Source: Paenibacillus sp. W2I17
GTDB taxonomy: Bacteria; Bacillota; Bacilli; Paenibacillales; Paenibacillaceae
Assembly: GCF_030815985.1 (NCBI RefSeq)
Contig: NZ_JAUSXM010000001.1
Coordinates: 6,572,001-6,636,000 of the forward strand
Direction: 5' to 3'
Length of the DNA: 64,000 nucleotides
A program made the position numbers and the translations under genes. Numbering within the stretch: the first letter of the stretch is position 1; each line of letters opens with the position of its first letter. Shown here piece by piece: positions 18,063 to 28,000 of the stretch. Under the pieces are notes generated by a model. The model was not told the DNA's origin. It searched no databases and was given only the letters and a program-made list of their open reading frames with translations.

Positions 18063-21000
18063 ATGATGGATCCGCAAATCCGGTTGCTGCATCAGTGCTC
18101 ATGGGAGGCGCTTGAGCATGCCGGGTGTGACCCTTACAGTTATGAGGGAGCTATAGGATTGTTTGCCGGAAGTGGACTGAGCTTACCATGGATGGTGCAA
18201 TTTCTCGGTCGTTCCGGTAATTTGCTACAGGCTTTTGAAGCCATGACTTTAAATGAAAAGGACTATATTACAACCCGAGTATCTCACAAATTAAATCTGA
18301 GAGGGCCGAGTATGGCCGTACAGACCGCATGTTCAACTTCTTTGGTCGCTATCCATCAAGCTGCTGAATCGCTGATTCGGGGGGAGTGTGATGTGGCACT
18401 TGCGGGAGGTGTCTCTATCTCCTATCCGCTCAAAGAAGGTTACCACTGGCATGAAGGCATGATTTATTCAAAAGATGGTCATTGCAGACCGTTTGATGAG
18501 CAGGCATCTGGTACTGTGTCTGGTAATGGATGCGGAATGGTTGTGCTCAAGTCACTCCGCGACGCGCAGAGAGATGGAGATCATATCTATGCAGTCATTA
18601 AAGGTTCAGCGATTAATAATGATGGCATGGACAAAATTGGATATATGGCACCGAGTGTGGCCGGGCAGGTCAAGGTTATTCAATCTGCCCTTCATCGTTC
18701 GGGAGTGTCTCCAAAAGAGATCTCCTATCTGGAGGCGCATGGAACAGGAACCAAACTGGGGGACCCGATTGAAATTGAAGCGCTCAGGCAGTCATGGGGA
18801 ACAGATCGTAGAAATTATTGTGCTCTAGGTTCTGTGAAAGCCAACATTGGGCATCTTGATGCGGCAGCAGGTGTCGCCGGTTTTATTAAAACCGTACTGA
18901 CGCTTTACCACCGGGTGGTTCCGCCACAGATTCACATGAATCGGACGAATCCGATGTTGGAGCTGGAGCATAGTCCCTTCTATATCAACAAGGAGCCACA
19001 GCCATTAGAAGACGCGAAGCGTATCCTGCGAGCAGGTGTCAGTTCGTTTGGGATCGGGGGGACCAATGCTCACGTCATTCTGGAGCAACCGCCCGTCCAA
19101 GAGAGCCAAGCCAAGTATGAATCTTTGCTTCTGCTGCCCTTCTCGGCCAAGAGTGAATCTGCGCTGGAACGCACGTACGATTCGGTTCTACAGGCGATCC
19201 ATGCATTGCCAGAGCAGTTGTCCAATGCTGCGTGGACGCTACAGAAGGGAAGAAGCAGATTCATTCATCGTAAAGCGCTGATCGTTGTAGATGGTTATAT
19301 TCCGCCAAGCGAGCAGTCTGTAGAGTTCGAGACACAGGCAAGTGTGATGAATGGGAAGCCTAAGGTCATGTTTTACCTTAGCGGGAATGTAAGTTGGGAA
19401 GCGCGCAAGATTCGGGAACTATACGCTTCTGTGTATCGCAGTCAGGTCTCAGAGATATTCAAACAGCACTTTGAAGAGATACTGAACCTCTTTGAGTCCA
19501 AGGAACAGTATGCCATTCGCCAAGGCATAGGGCGATCGTTAACCGATTCAAGGCTTGAGCGCATGCAGTGCTTTGTTGTGCAATATGCTCTTTATAAAAC
19601 CGTGATGCAGCTTGGTATCAAGCCGGATGCTGTCTGTGGACAAGGCGTTGGCGAACTGGTGGGGTTGGTTATTAGTGATGCACTTGATCCAGTACATGCC
19701 GTGGGGCTTCTATACAATCTGGAGCATTGGTCACTAGAAGAAGGAGCATTGTCAGATGCTTTGACTGGAAGGATGACAGATGCAACTGTAACAGACCTTG
19801 CGTCGAGTATTGCACCACTGTTATCTCCAAATTTCCTGTTTACGCTGCTAAATCGCAGGACGCTTTCTGAATCTGCTGGGCATACGTTGTGGATCGTTTC
19901 GAATCAGCAGCAGGATACAGAACAAATAGCCCCGGATTCATTATCAGAGTCAAACATCATTGCTCTTACTGGAGATCGTCAGAGCTTGCTTGAGGCAGAC
20001 GTGTATTTAATGAAAGTACTTGCTTTTTGCTGGTGCTCTGGCATGGAGTTGGATTGGGAACAGTTAGACGGTACGGGGCATAGGCAAAAATTCTCCCTGC
20101 CGACGTATTCCTTTGACCCCATTGTTCATCAACATGATGTTGCATTGTATCAGCTTGCAGGTATGTCACAGGTTGCAGCGGGTTCTATCGCAGCATTAGA
20201 CCAATCTCCAGCTGGGAAAGTCAGGGTTCAACGGACTGATGATGAGATAAGGCATGTATTGTCGCAATTGTGGCAGGAGTTGCTTGGTGATGGAGCAGTC
20301 AGCCTTGAGGATGATTTCTTTGAGCTTGGAGGTCATTCTTTAAAAGCGATTTCCTTGGCGTCGAGGATTAAAGAAATGTTTGGATTAAATTTGGGGCTGG
20401 AAGAGGTTTTTGATCATTCTGTGTTTGAACACATGGTTCAATGGATTGCTGAACATCAGGCTACAAGTGACTCTGATTCAGTGAACCCAATCTTGCCTGT
20501 ACCTAAGAAAGAGAAATACAAGACCACTTCTGCACAGCGAAGAATGTATGTGGTGCATGAGTGGATGAAAGGTGAGAGTACGGCGTACAATCTCGCCAGC
20601 TCTTATATGGTAAGGGGAAAACTTGACCCTACCCAATTCAGATTAATAATGGATGCACTGGTAGAGAGACATGAAGCATTCCGTACCAGATTTGAAATGA
20701 TTGACGGTGAGCTTTTCCAGGTTATCGAGGATCGGGTTCCAAGCGTTGTGGAGTTGCTGGAATTGGAAACAGCAGGGTTAGAACAGGTCATGGAATGGAT
20801 CAAGCCTTTTGATCTGACCAACGCACCATTGGTTCGTGTTAAGCTCATTCGCCTTTCTCAAGAGGAACACATCTTATTCATCGACATGCATCATATCATT
20901 TCGGATCAGAGTTCCATTGCTATCCTGATGCAGGATTTTGCTCGCATGTATAGAGGAGAAACATTGCAATCTCTTGACATTCAGTATAAGGATTACGCGG

Positions 21001-24000
21001 AATGGCGTGCTGAAGCTGAGTCACATGGACAATCTGTTGAAGACGCCGAGTTTTGGATACGGGAATTCAAGGACATGCCTGCAACGGTTGAATTGCTTAC
21101 AGACTTCCCAAGACATGGCGCGTCATCCTACAGCGGAGACAGACGTTCCATTGAACTTGGTGAGTCGTTAAGTACACAGGTCAATGATTTCTGTACTCAA
21201 CAAGGGCTTACACCCTACATGTTGTTCATGGCAACTTTGAATCTATTAATCTGGAAGTATACAGGTCAAGACGACTTGGTCGTAGGTACAGCGGTTGCGG
21301 GGCGTGAGAAGCCAGAACTCAATAACGTTATGGGTATGTTCGTGAACATGCTCGCCATTCGCACCAGCATGGACAGAGAATGGTCCATAGAGGCGTATTT
21401 GGAGGAGATGCGTGGCAAGCTGTTATCCTGTTATGAGCATCAACACTATCCTTATGAATCACTGGTGGAACAACTTGGACTATTCGGTGATTTAAGCCGC
21501 AACCCCCTATTTGATGTGGTGCTAAATTACATTAATATGGGAACCGATGATCCTGAAGCCGGGGAACTGATGCTTGAACCATGGGTCGAAGGTAAGGTGG
21601 ATGCCAAATTTGATCTGACTTGGACACTGGTCGAACATAAACAATGTTACACGGTTGAACTTGACTATCGCTCGGATTTGTTTAAAGCGGAGTCCATGGA
21701 ACGGATGCTGGATAAATTCCGGTATATCCTGTCTCAGATCACAACAGGGGATAATGAACGAATTGGACAGATTAAGCTCACTACACCGGAGGAAGAGGAC
21801 TGGCTGCTGTACGGAGTCAACGATAATGCCGTTGAGTACCCGCGAGATGCGACTATTTCCCAATTATTCGAGGAACAAGTTCATGTGCATGCACAGAAGA
21901 CAGCATTGGTCTGGGAAGACGGTGAATGGAGCTATGCGGATCTGTATGAACGTGTTCAGTGGCTGGCGTCCAGGTTGCTTGGACAAGGGGTAAAATCAGG
22001 CTCTAGTATTGCTCTCATTCTGGACCGTGGACCGATCCAGATGATCAGTATCCTTGCTACACTCAAAGTGGGGTGCAGTTATGTTCCGATTGACCCGGCT
22101 TCGCCGCCATCGAGAATTGAATTTATTTTGCAAGATTGCGATACGGCTGTGTTATTGACTGAAACGGCGTATGCCTCCACATGGCAATCTGTAGTTCCTT
22201 GTATCGTGCCGGCAGATGAACTGGCAGCATTTGATTCAGGAGATATGCAGGAGCTCGTTGAAGATATGAACATGACCGCTCTTGACCCGGCTTATATCAT
22301 TTATACATCAGGGTCAACAGGAACCCCGAAAGGGACTGTGATGAGTCATCGCAATGTGACCAAAGTCATGAAAAATAGCAATTTTGTCACCGTCGTGCCA
22401 GAGGATCGTATCCTGCAAATTTCTAACTATGCGTTTGACGGTTCCATTTTCGATATTTTTGCTTCATTAATAAACGGCGCTACTCTTGTATTAATCTCAA
22501 AAGAGACCATTTTGGATATGGCTCGTTTGGCGGATGTCATCCGGCAGCAACGGATTTCAGTATTTTATATTCCGACATCCTTGTTTAATATGCTGGTGGA
22601 TTGGGATGCTGATTGCTTGAAGAATGTGCGTAGAGTGATGTTTGGTGGTGAAGCTGCATCGGTGAGTCATGCCAACAAAGCGCTTGCATGTGTGGGGCCG
22701 GGCAGGCTGTTAAATGGATATGGGCCAACGGAAGCGACCTTTTTTGCCTCCTACCACTTATTACAGGAAACAGAGCCTTATACTGGCTCGCTGCCTATAG
22801 GTTATCCCCTGTCTAACACAGCCTTGTATGTTCTGGATGATGAGCTGAAGCCTGTGCCACCCAACGTTCCGGGTGAACTGTATATCAGTGGGGATGCGGT
22901 AGGTATTGGATATCTTAACCGTGAGGATCTTACCCGAAAACACTTTCTTGATGATCCCTTCCGCAAGGGAGAACGAATGTATCGGACAGGTGACATCGTC
23001 AAACGTTTGATTGACGGCAGTCTGATTTTTATTGAACGTTCGGATTTCCAGGTCAAGATTAGAGGTTTCCGCATTGAGTTATCAGAGATAGGCAATTGCA
23101 TGGAGCGTCTTTCTGGAGTTCGTGATGCCTTTGTCATGACAGTTACAGAACCATCAGGAAGTTTATACATTGCCGCTTTTTATACAAGCAATACTGGGGC
23201 AGATGTTGAGTATATTCGAAGAGAACTTCACCAGCAACTGCCAGAGTACATGGTGCCTGCACGAATTATTCGAATGGATCATCTTCCGATTAATGCCAAT
23301 GGCAAAGTGGACCGAAGAGCATTGACCGAGCATTTGGTTGAAGAGCAGCAGAGATCTCTGGAAGTGAGTTCACCTCGGACAAAAACGGAGCGTGTCATTC
23401 TTGCCGCCATGCGACAGATCCTGGGTAATCCGGGCATTGGTGTGGAAGATCACTTCTTTCAAAATGGGGGGCATTCGCTCAAAGCGATTGCATTCACTCA
23501 AATTTTGTCAAAAGAAGGAATTGCCATCAATGTGAACGAATTATTCCAATATCCGACAGTTAGAGGACTTGCCAAATTAGTAGACATTAATCCTCCGGCG
23601 TCAGTTTGGTCCGAAGATAGCCTGCAGATTCAGTCCCCGATAGTCATACCACAGGACATAACACTTCATGAGAAACAACTGAACAGCCTGGTCCTGCATG
23701 TCTTAAACAGCTGCAATCAGGTTTCATCTTTTATGGCGGGCATGACCCCTATGGGTCAATTCCCACTATCTCCAATTCAACAAGCACATGCTTCTACGAC
23801 TTCACGAGCAAGCGGATTTACAACAACGCTGGAAGGCGAATTGAATGAACAAGCTGTAAAACACCTGATTCTTGGGGTTATATCCCGGCATCAGTTGCTG
23901 CACAGCATAATATATGAGGAAGAACAATTGTATTGGCATCCATGTAATATGACGTTAGCGGCCGACATGCTGCAACAGCTTATCCCGTATCTTGATATTC

Positions 24001-25052
24001 GTCATTATGCTTTGGCTACAATGGAGCAGCTGGAGTACAAACTGGTTCAGTCTCTGTTACACAAAACGTATACGTTGAAGGAACTACCATGGCGTCTGTG
24101 TATTTTGCGTACAGGAGCCACAGAGCATAAGCTGATTTGGAGTTTTGATCACCTTGCGTTTGATGGTATGAGTGCCCAAATCATCAAGCAGCAACTTGAG
24201 ACGAAGGCATTATATAGACCGCAAGGTGTAGAGATCGAGAGTGATCTTCTGTACCAAGTACGAAATTATGAGGATTATGTAAGTTTTCTGTCTCAAGGCC
24301 CCATAGGGGTATCAGAAGATGAAATGAAGAAACAATTTTCACTTCAGGCATGGAATAGATGTAACGCTATCGTCATGAACAAGTTGAAGGAAACAGAAAC
24401 ATTGTCGCTTTCAGCGATGACTGTCGAGTTGTCCCTTGCAGGGAAAGAGCCTGCAGATGTTTGGTGGACATGCTTTGAAACTTTTGCCAACATCATTGCG
24501 GCTTATCTGAACATAAGCCAATTGCCAATAACCCTGGTGCATTACGGAAGGGAGTATGGCGAAGAATCCTACTACGATTATGTGGGAGAATTCCTTGATC
24601 TGATTCCAGTGCTAGTAGACAGTGAATTCACACAAGAAGATCTGTTAGAACGTCTGGAATTTACGAAGCGACACAGCATTAACTTTATGGCACTTACACA
24701 TGATTCTTCCCTCTTGGCACAATATGGTGGCATACATGAACAATTGGGAACTGCCTACAGGCAAGCAGAACAGGAGCCGCGTCAGATGATTCTGTTTAAT
24801 TATCAAGGCTTCATCTCCAGCAGCGAAGCGATCCCAATGTCGTCTCAGTCGTCGGATGACCAAGATTCGAATTCGGCACTCGCCCAATTCGAATGGGTTA
24901 TTCGCTACGACGAAGAGTGTCTGTACGTACATCTGGCCTGTCAGACTGGTCTGGACATCAAACGTATGAAACAGCTGATTGATGACAAGCTTGGTAGCGA
25001 TGTGAAAGTGGTAGTTCACAATGAGGCAATGGAGGTGCAACATGTCCAGTAA
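18063..25052 (+). CDS. hybrid PKS-NRPS: KS-(dead AT)-ACP-C-A-T-(C/E-like)
   Basis: KS coding is continuous in this frame from about 17909; the first ATG (18063) lies inside the KS and has no good ribosome site, so this is probably the 3' part of one gene with 8273-17929. Order: KS remainder (QTACSTSLV Cys 90, EAHGTGT ~226, KANIGH ~259); degenerate AT (~350-680), where the nucleophile motif reads GQGVGE (~526) with Gly for Ser and the HAFH region is gone; ACP (ELGGHSL ~757); C (HHIISDQ ~943, Gln replacing the usual Gly); A (~1266-1755, code D-G-F-F-M-G-G-F-F-K, aliphatic-like); T (NGGHSL ~1803); and a terminal ~430-residue condensation/epimerisation-like domain with DHLAFDG (~2029), VHYGREYG and LFNYQGF (~2245). 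There is no thioesterase domain. Confidence 0.9.
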   Translation: MMDPQIRLLHQCSWEALEHAGCDPYSYEGAIGLFAGSGLSLPWMVQFLGRSGNLLQAFEAMTLNEKDYITTRVSHKLNLRGPSMAVQTACSTSLVAIHQAAESLIRGECDVALAGGVSISYPLKEGYHWHEGMIYSKDGHCRPFDEQASGTVSGNGCGMVVLKSLRDAQRDGDHIYAVIKGSAINNDGMDKIGYMAPSVAGQVKVIQSALHRSGVSPKEISYLEAHGTGTKLGDPIEIEALRQSWGTDRRNYCALGSVKANIGHLDAAAGVAGFIKTVLTLYHRVVPPQIHMNRTNPMLELEHSPFYINKEPQPLEDAKRILRAGVSSFGIGGTNAHVILEQPPVQESQAKYESLLLLPFSAKSESALERTYDSVLQAIHALPEQLSNAAWTLQKGRSRFIHRKALIVVDGYIPPSEQSVEFETQASVMNGKPKVMFYLSGNVSWEARKIRELYASVYRSQVSEIFKQHFEEILNLFESKEQYAIRQGIGRSLTDSRLERMQCFVVQYALYKTVMQLGIKPDAVCGQGVGELVGLVISDALDPVHAVGLLYNLEHWSLEEGALSDALTGRMTDATVTDLASSIAPLLSPNFLFTLLNRRTLSESAGHTLWIVSNQQQDTEQIAPDSLSESNIIALTGDRQSLLEADVYLMKVLAFCWCSGMELDWEQLDGTGHRQKFSLPTYSFDPIVHQHDVALYQLAGMSQVAAGSIAALDQSPAGKVRVQRTDDEIRHVLSQLWQELLGDGAVSLEDDFFELGGHSLKAISLASRIKEMFGLNLGLEEVFDHSVFEHMVQWIAEHQATSDSDSVNPILPVPKKEKYKTTSAQRRMYVVHEWMKGESTAYNLASSYMVRGKLDPTQFRLIMDALVERHEAFRTRFEMIDGELFQVIEDRVPSVVELLELETAGLEQVMEWIKPFDLTNAPLVRVKLIRLSQEEHILFIDMHHIISDQSSIAILMQDFARMYRGETLQSLDIQYKDYAEWRAEAESHGQSVEDAEFWIREFKDMPATVELLTDFPRHGASSYSGDRRSIELGESLSTQVNDFCTQQGLTPYMLFMATLNLLIWKYTGQDDLVVGTAVAGREKPELNNVMGMFVNMLAIRTSMDREWSIEAYLEEMRGKLLSCYEHQHYPYESLVEQLGLFGDLSRNPLFDVVLNYINMGTDDPEAGELMLEPWVEGKVDAKFDLTWTLVEHKQCYTVELDYRSDLFKAESMERMLDKFRYILSQITTGDNERIGQIKLTTPEEEDWLLYGVNDNAVEYPRDATISQLFEEQVHVHAQKTALVWEDGEWSYADLYERVQWLASRLLGQGVKSGSSIALILDRGPIQMISILATLKVGCSYVPIDPASPPSRIEFILQDCDTAVLLTETAYASTWQSVVPCIVPADELAAFDSGDMQELVEDMNMTALDPAYIIYTSGSTGTPKGTVMSHRNVTKVMKNSNFVTVVPEDRILQISNYAFDGSIFDIFASLINGATLVLISKETILDMARLADVIRQQRISVFYIPTSLFNMLVDWDADCLKNVRRVMFGGEAASVSHANKALACVGPGRLLNGYGPTEATFFASYHLLQETEPYTGSLPIGYPLSNTALYVLDDELKPVPPNVPGELYISGDAVGIGYLNREDLTRKHFLDDPFRKGERMYRTGDIVKRLIDGSLIFIERSDFQVKIRGFRIELSEIGNCMERLSGVRDAFVMTVTEPSGSLYIAAFYTSNTGADVEYIRRELHQQLPEYMVPARIIRMDHLPINANGKVDRRALTEHLVEEQQRSLEVSSPRTKTERVILAAMRQILGNPGIGVEDHFFQNGGHSLKAIAFTQILSKEGIAINVNELFQYPTVRGLAKLVDINPPASVWSEDSLQIQSPIVIPQDITLHEKQLNSLVLHVLNSCNQVSSFMAGMTPMGQFPLSPIQQAHASTTSRASGFTTTLEGELNEQAVKHLILGVISRHQLLHSIIYEEEQLYWHPCNMTLAADMLQQLIPYLDIRHYALATMEQLEYKLVQSLLHKTYTLKELPWRLCILRTGATEHKLIWSFDHLAFDGMSAQIIKQQLETKALYRPQGVEIESDLLYQVRNYEDYVSFLSQGPIGVSEDEMKKQFSLQAWNRCNAIVMNKLKETETLSLSAMTVELSLAGKEPADVWWTCFETFANIIAAYLNISQLPITLVHYGREYGEESYYDYVGEFLDLIPVLVDSEFTQEDLLERLEFTKRHSINFMALTHDSSLLAQYGGIHEQLGTAYRQAEQEPRQMILFNYQGFISSSEAIPMSSQSSDDQDSNSALAQFEWVIRYDEECLYVHLACQTGLDIKRMKQLIDDKLGSDVKVVVHNEAMEVQHVQ

Positions 25053-28000
25053 ATCCATACAGCGAGGACCCGAGCTGATTGTGCCAGAGCATTATTCAAC
25101 AGTGGCTGAGATGCTAATCTACATTGCAGATACTCATCCAGAAAAGGGAATGACCTATATCAGCTCTTCAGGTGACGAACAGTTTGAATCATATCCTGAA
25201 TTACTGATGCAGGCGCGCAAGTACCTGCAGTCTCTTCAGGAGCAAGGCATTCAACAAGGACAGGTCGTTATTTTGGAAATTGACCAGTCACAGGAATTTT
25301 ACCGTACCTTTTGGGCTTGTATGCTGGGGGGCATTATTGTCGCCCCAGTTAGTCCTCCGGCTGCCTGGGAACCAGGCTCAGCCGGTCTGGAGAAATTCAC
25401 GAAAGTGTGGGAGGTACTCGGGCGTCCGGTCGTTATCGTCGAGGAAGCCTACATGCCTAAGTATAAGCAGCTTGCGGAAAGTCCGGTATTCAAAGGTCTT
25501 ATGTTGATTAGTGTGAACCAGCTTCAAGCAGGCCAGAAGATGGCTGATCTATGCCCAACCTCTCCTGATGACATTGTGTTTCTGCAATTCTCATCAGGAA
25601 GCACGGGAATTCCCAAAGGTGTGCAGTTAACAAATCACAATATTATCGCCAACAGTATTGCATGCAAAACTTTTCTTGGAGCTGAAGAAGGAGATAATGT
25701 GTTTACCTGGTTGCCGCATACGCATGATATGGGGATATTTGGACAGCATCTGACACCCGTCCTGAGTGGAGCCAACATTATGGTGATGTCACCTTATACC
25801 TTCGTCCGGTCGCCTTATCTGTTCTTGCGCAAGATTACGGAGCATCAGGGAAAATGGTTTTGCTGTACCAATTTCGGTTTCGAATGGATGGTGCAGAAGA
25901 TCCCGGATTCCAAGCTCTCAACGCTGGATCTGTCTTCACTGCGTATGACCTTGAATGGTGCAGAGCCTATATCAACGTCTGTTATCGAGCGATTTGTCAA
26001 AAAATTCAGCTCTTGTGGCTATCGTCCCAATATGATGTTTCCTGCGTATGGCATGGCCGAAGCGACAGTAGGTGTATGTACCTCCAGACTGGGGGAAGAG
26101 CCGCGAATTGAACGTATTTCACGTTCGCGGCTGGTGCAGGAAGGACTGGCTGTGCCAGTCCAGCTGCCTAGCAGTGATAGCCATACTTCGGATGTGATCG
26201 AATTTGTTCATGAAGGATATCCCATGACAGGGATTCAAATCCGGATTGCGGATGAACAGGGTGAAGTGCTGGATGAGCGGGTCGTTGGCGAAATCCAGAT
26301 TCGTGGGGAATCGGTAACCTCCGGATATTACAGTCTCCCGGAGATCAATCGTGAAATGTATGTGGATGGGTGGCTTCGCACTGGAGACTTGGGTTATATG
26401 GCTGATGGCTCCCTGGTTGTAAGCGGACGGATCAAGGACATTGTGTTTATTCGGGGACAGAACCATTATGCACATGATCTTGAAGAAATTTTGTACCAGA
26501 ATAGCAGCATTCCGAGAGGCAATCTGACGGTAGTCGGGCACTTTAACAGCCTCAAACAAGTAGAAGAGCTGCTTGTATTTGTTAAATACAAATCAGGAAC
26601 TCCACAGTTCCTGGATGTACGACAGGATCTGATCCAACGTATGAGGGCTGGATTGGGTATTGAGATCACCCATGTTCTCCCAATCAAGGTTATTCCCAAA
26701 ACGACGAGTGGCAAGGTCCAGCGCTTCATGCTGAGAAACGAATATGAGCGTGGAGTATTTACCAAGGACATCGAGGCCATTGAAGAGCTGATTCGCGAAA
26801 ACACACAACAGCAAGGACACGAGACGGTTTCCGCATCGTCTTTGGAGTATACCGTACGTAAAGCCTGGGCCGAAATTCTTCAATTGCCCGTAGAAAAGAT
26901 TGAGAAGGATACTTCTTTTCTCGCACTTGGAGGCAATTCCATTCTCTCTTATCAATTACTTGACAAGCTGTCTGCACATATGGGACGTGAATTAGGACAA
27001 GAACTACTTGTTTTTTGCAGTACAGTACGTGAGATGGTGGAATATCTGCAGGAACTTCCAGCAGAAACGAAGGACTTTGAACAAGCTGAAACCACAGATA
27101 ATCACCTGAATGTACATCGTGCTATTGCTATTACCGGACTGTCTCTGCGTCTGCCTGATGCCGACACCCAAGAGCAGTTCTGGAGCAATCTGGTTAACGG
27201 GTTAGATAGTGTTGACCGGGTTAGTTTAGAGCGTGCAACACGTTCCAAGCAACCCGGTTGGGATGACTGGATTGGGGAACTGAAGCAACCGGATACGTTT
27301 GATCATGAGTTCTTTGAAATCCCGTCTGAACAAGCTGCATTTATGGATCCGCAGCATCGGAAGCTGCTGGAAGTTGCTCATGAGGCGCTGGAGGATGCAG
27401 GTATGCTCGTGGATCATGAGGATAAGCGTGATGTGGGTGTGTATGTAGGGATTAACCCAAGCACATACTTCGATCTGGTTATTGATTATATGAACCGGAG
27501 TCTTGGAAAGGCTGTTCATTCTCACGCTATGGTAGGCAATATGTCCAATATAGCAGCGGCCTCCATTTCACACATGTACAATTTTACAGGCCCGGCACTG
27601 TCCATAGATACAGCATGTTCTTCTTTTCTGGTAGCACTGACACAAGCTGTGGCGGCCATTCAGGACAAGCGTATCTCTGGGGCAGTTGTAGGTGGAGCGA
27701 ACATTTTGGCTACACCGCATGTTCATCAACTATCACGCAATGCTGGAATCTGTTCTTCCACTCAACATACGAAGGTATTTGACCGGGAAGCAGATGGTTC
27801 AGTCTTGGGAGAAGGTGCTGTTGTTGTATATCTGGAGCCGCTAACAGAGGCAATTCGCAACAATAAGCATGTTTATGGTGTGATTCGCGGGACAGCGGTG
27901 AATAACGACGGATATTCCCTGGGCATTATGGCACCCAACCCTCAGGGGCAATATGAGGTACTCCGTGCCGCTTATCGCGATGCCAACCTAAACCCGAGCG

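Noticed and set aside
25021..25041. Upstream ATG 25021 as start of the FAAL-KS protein
   Set aside because: The GGAGG ribosome site lies inside this extension and fits ATG 25042.
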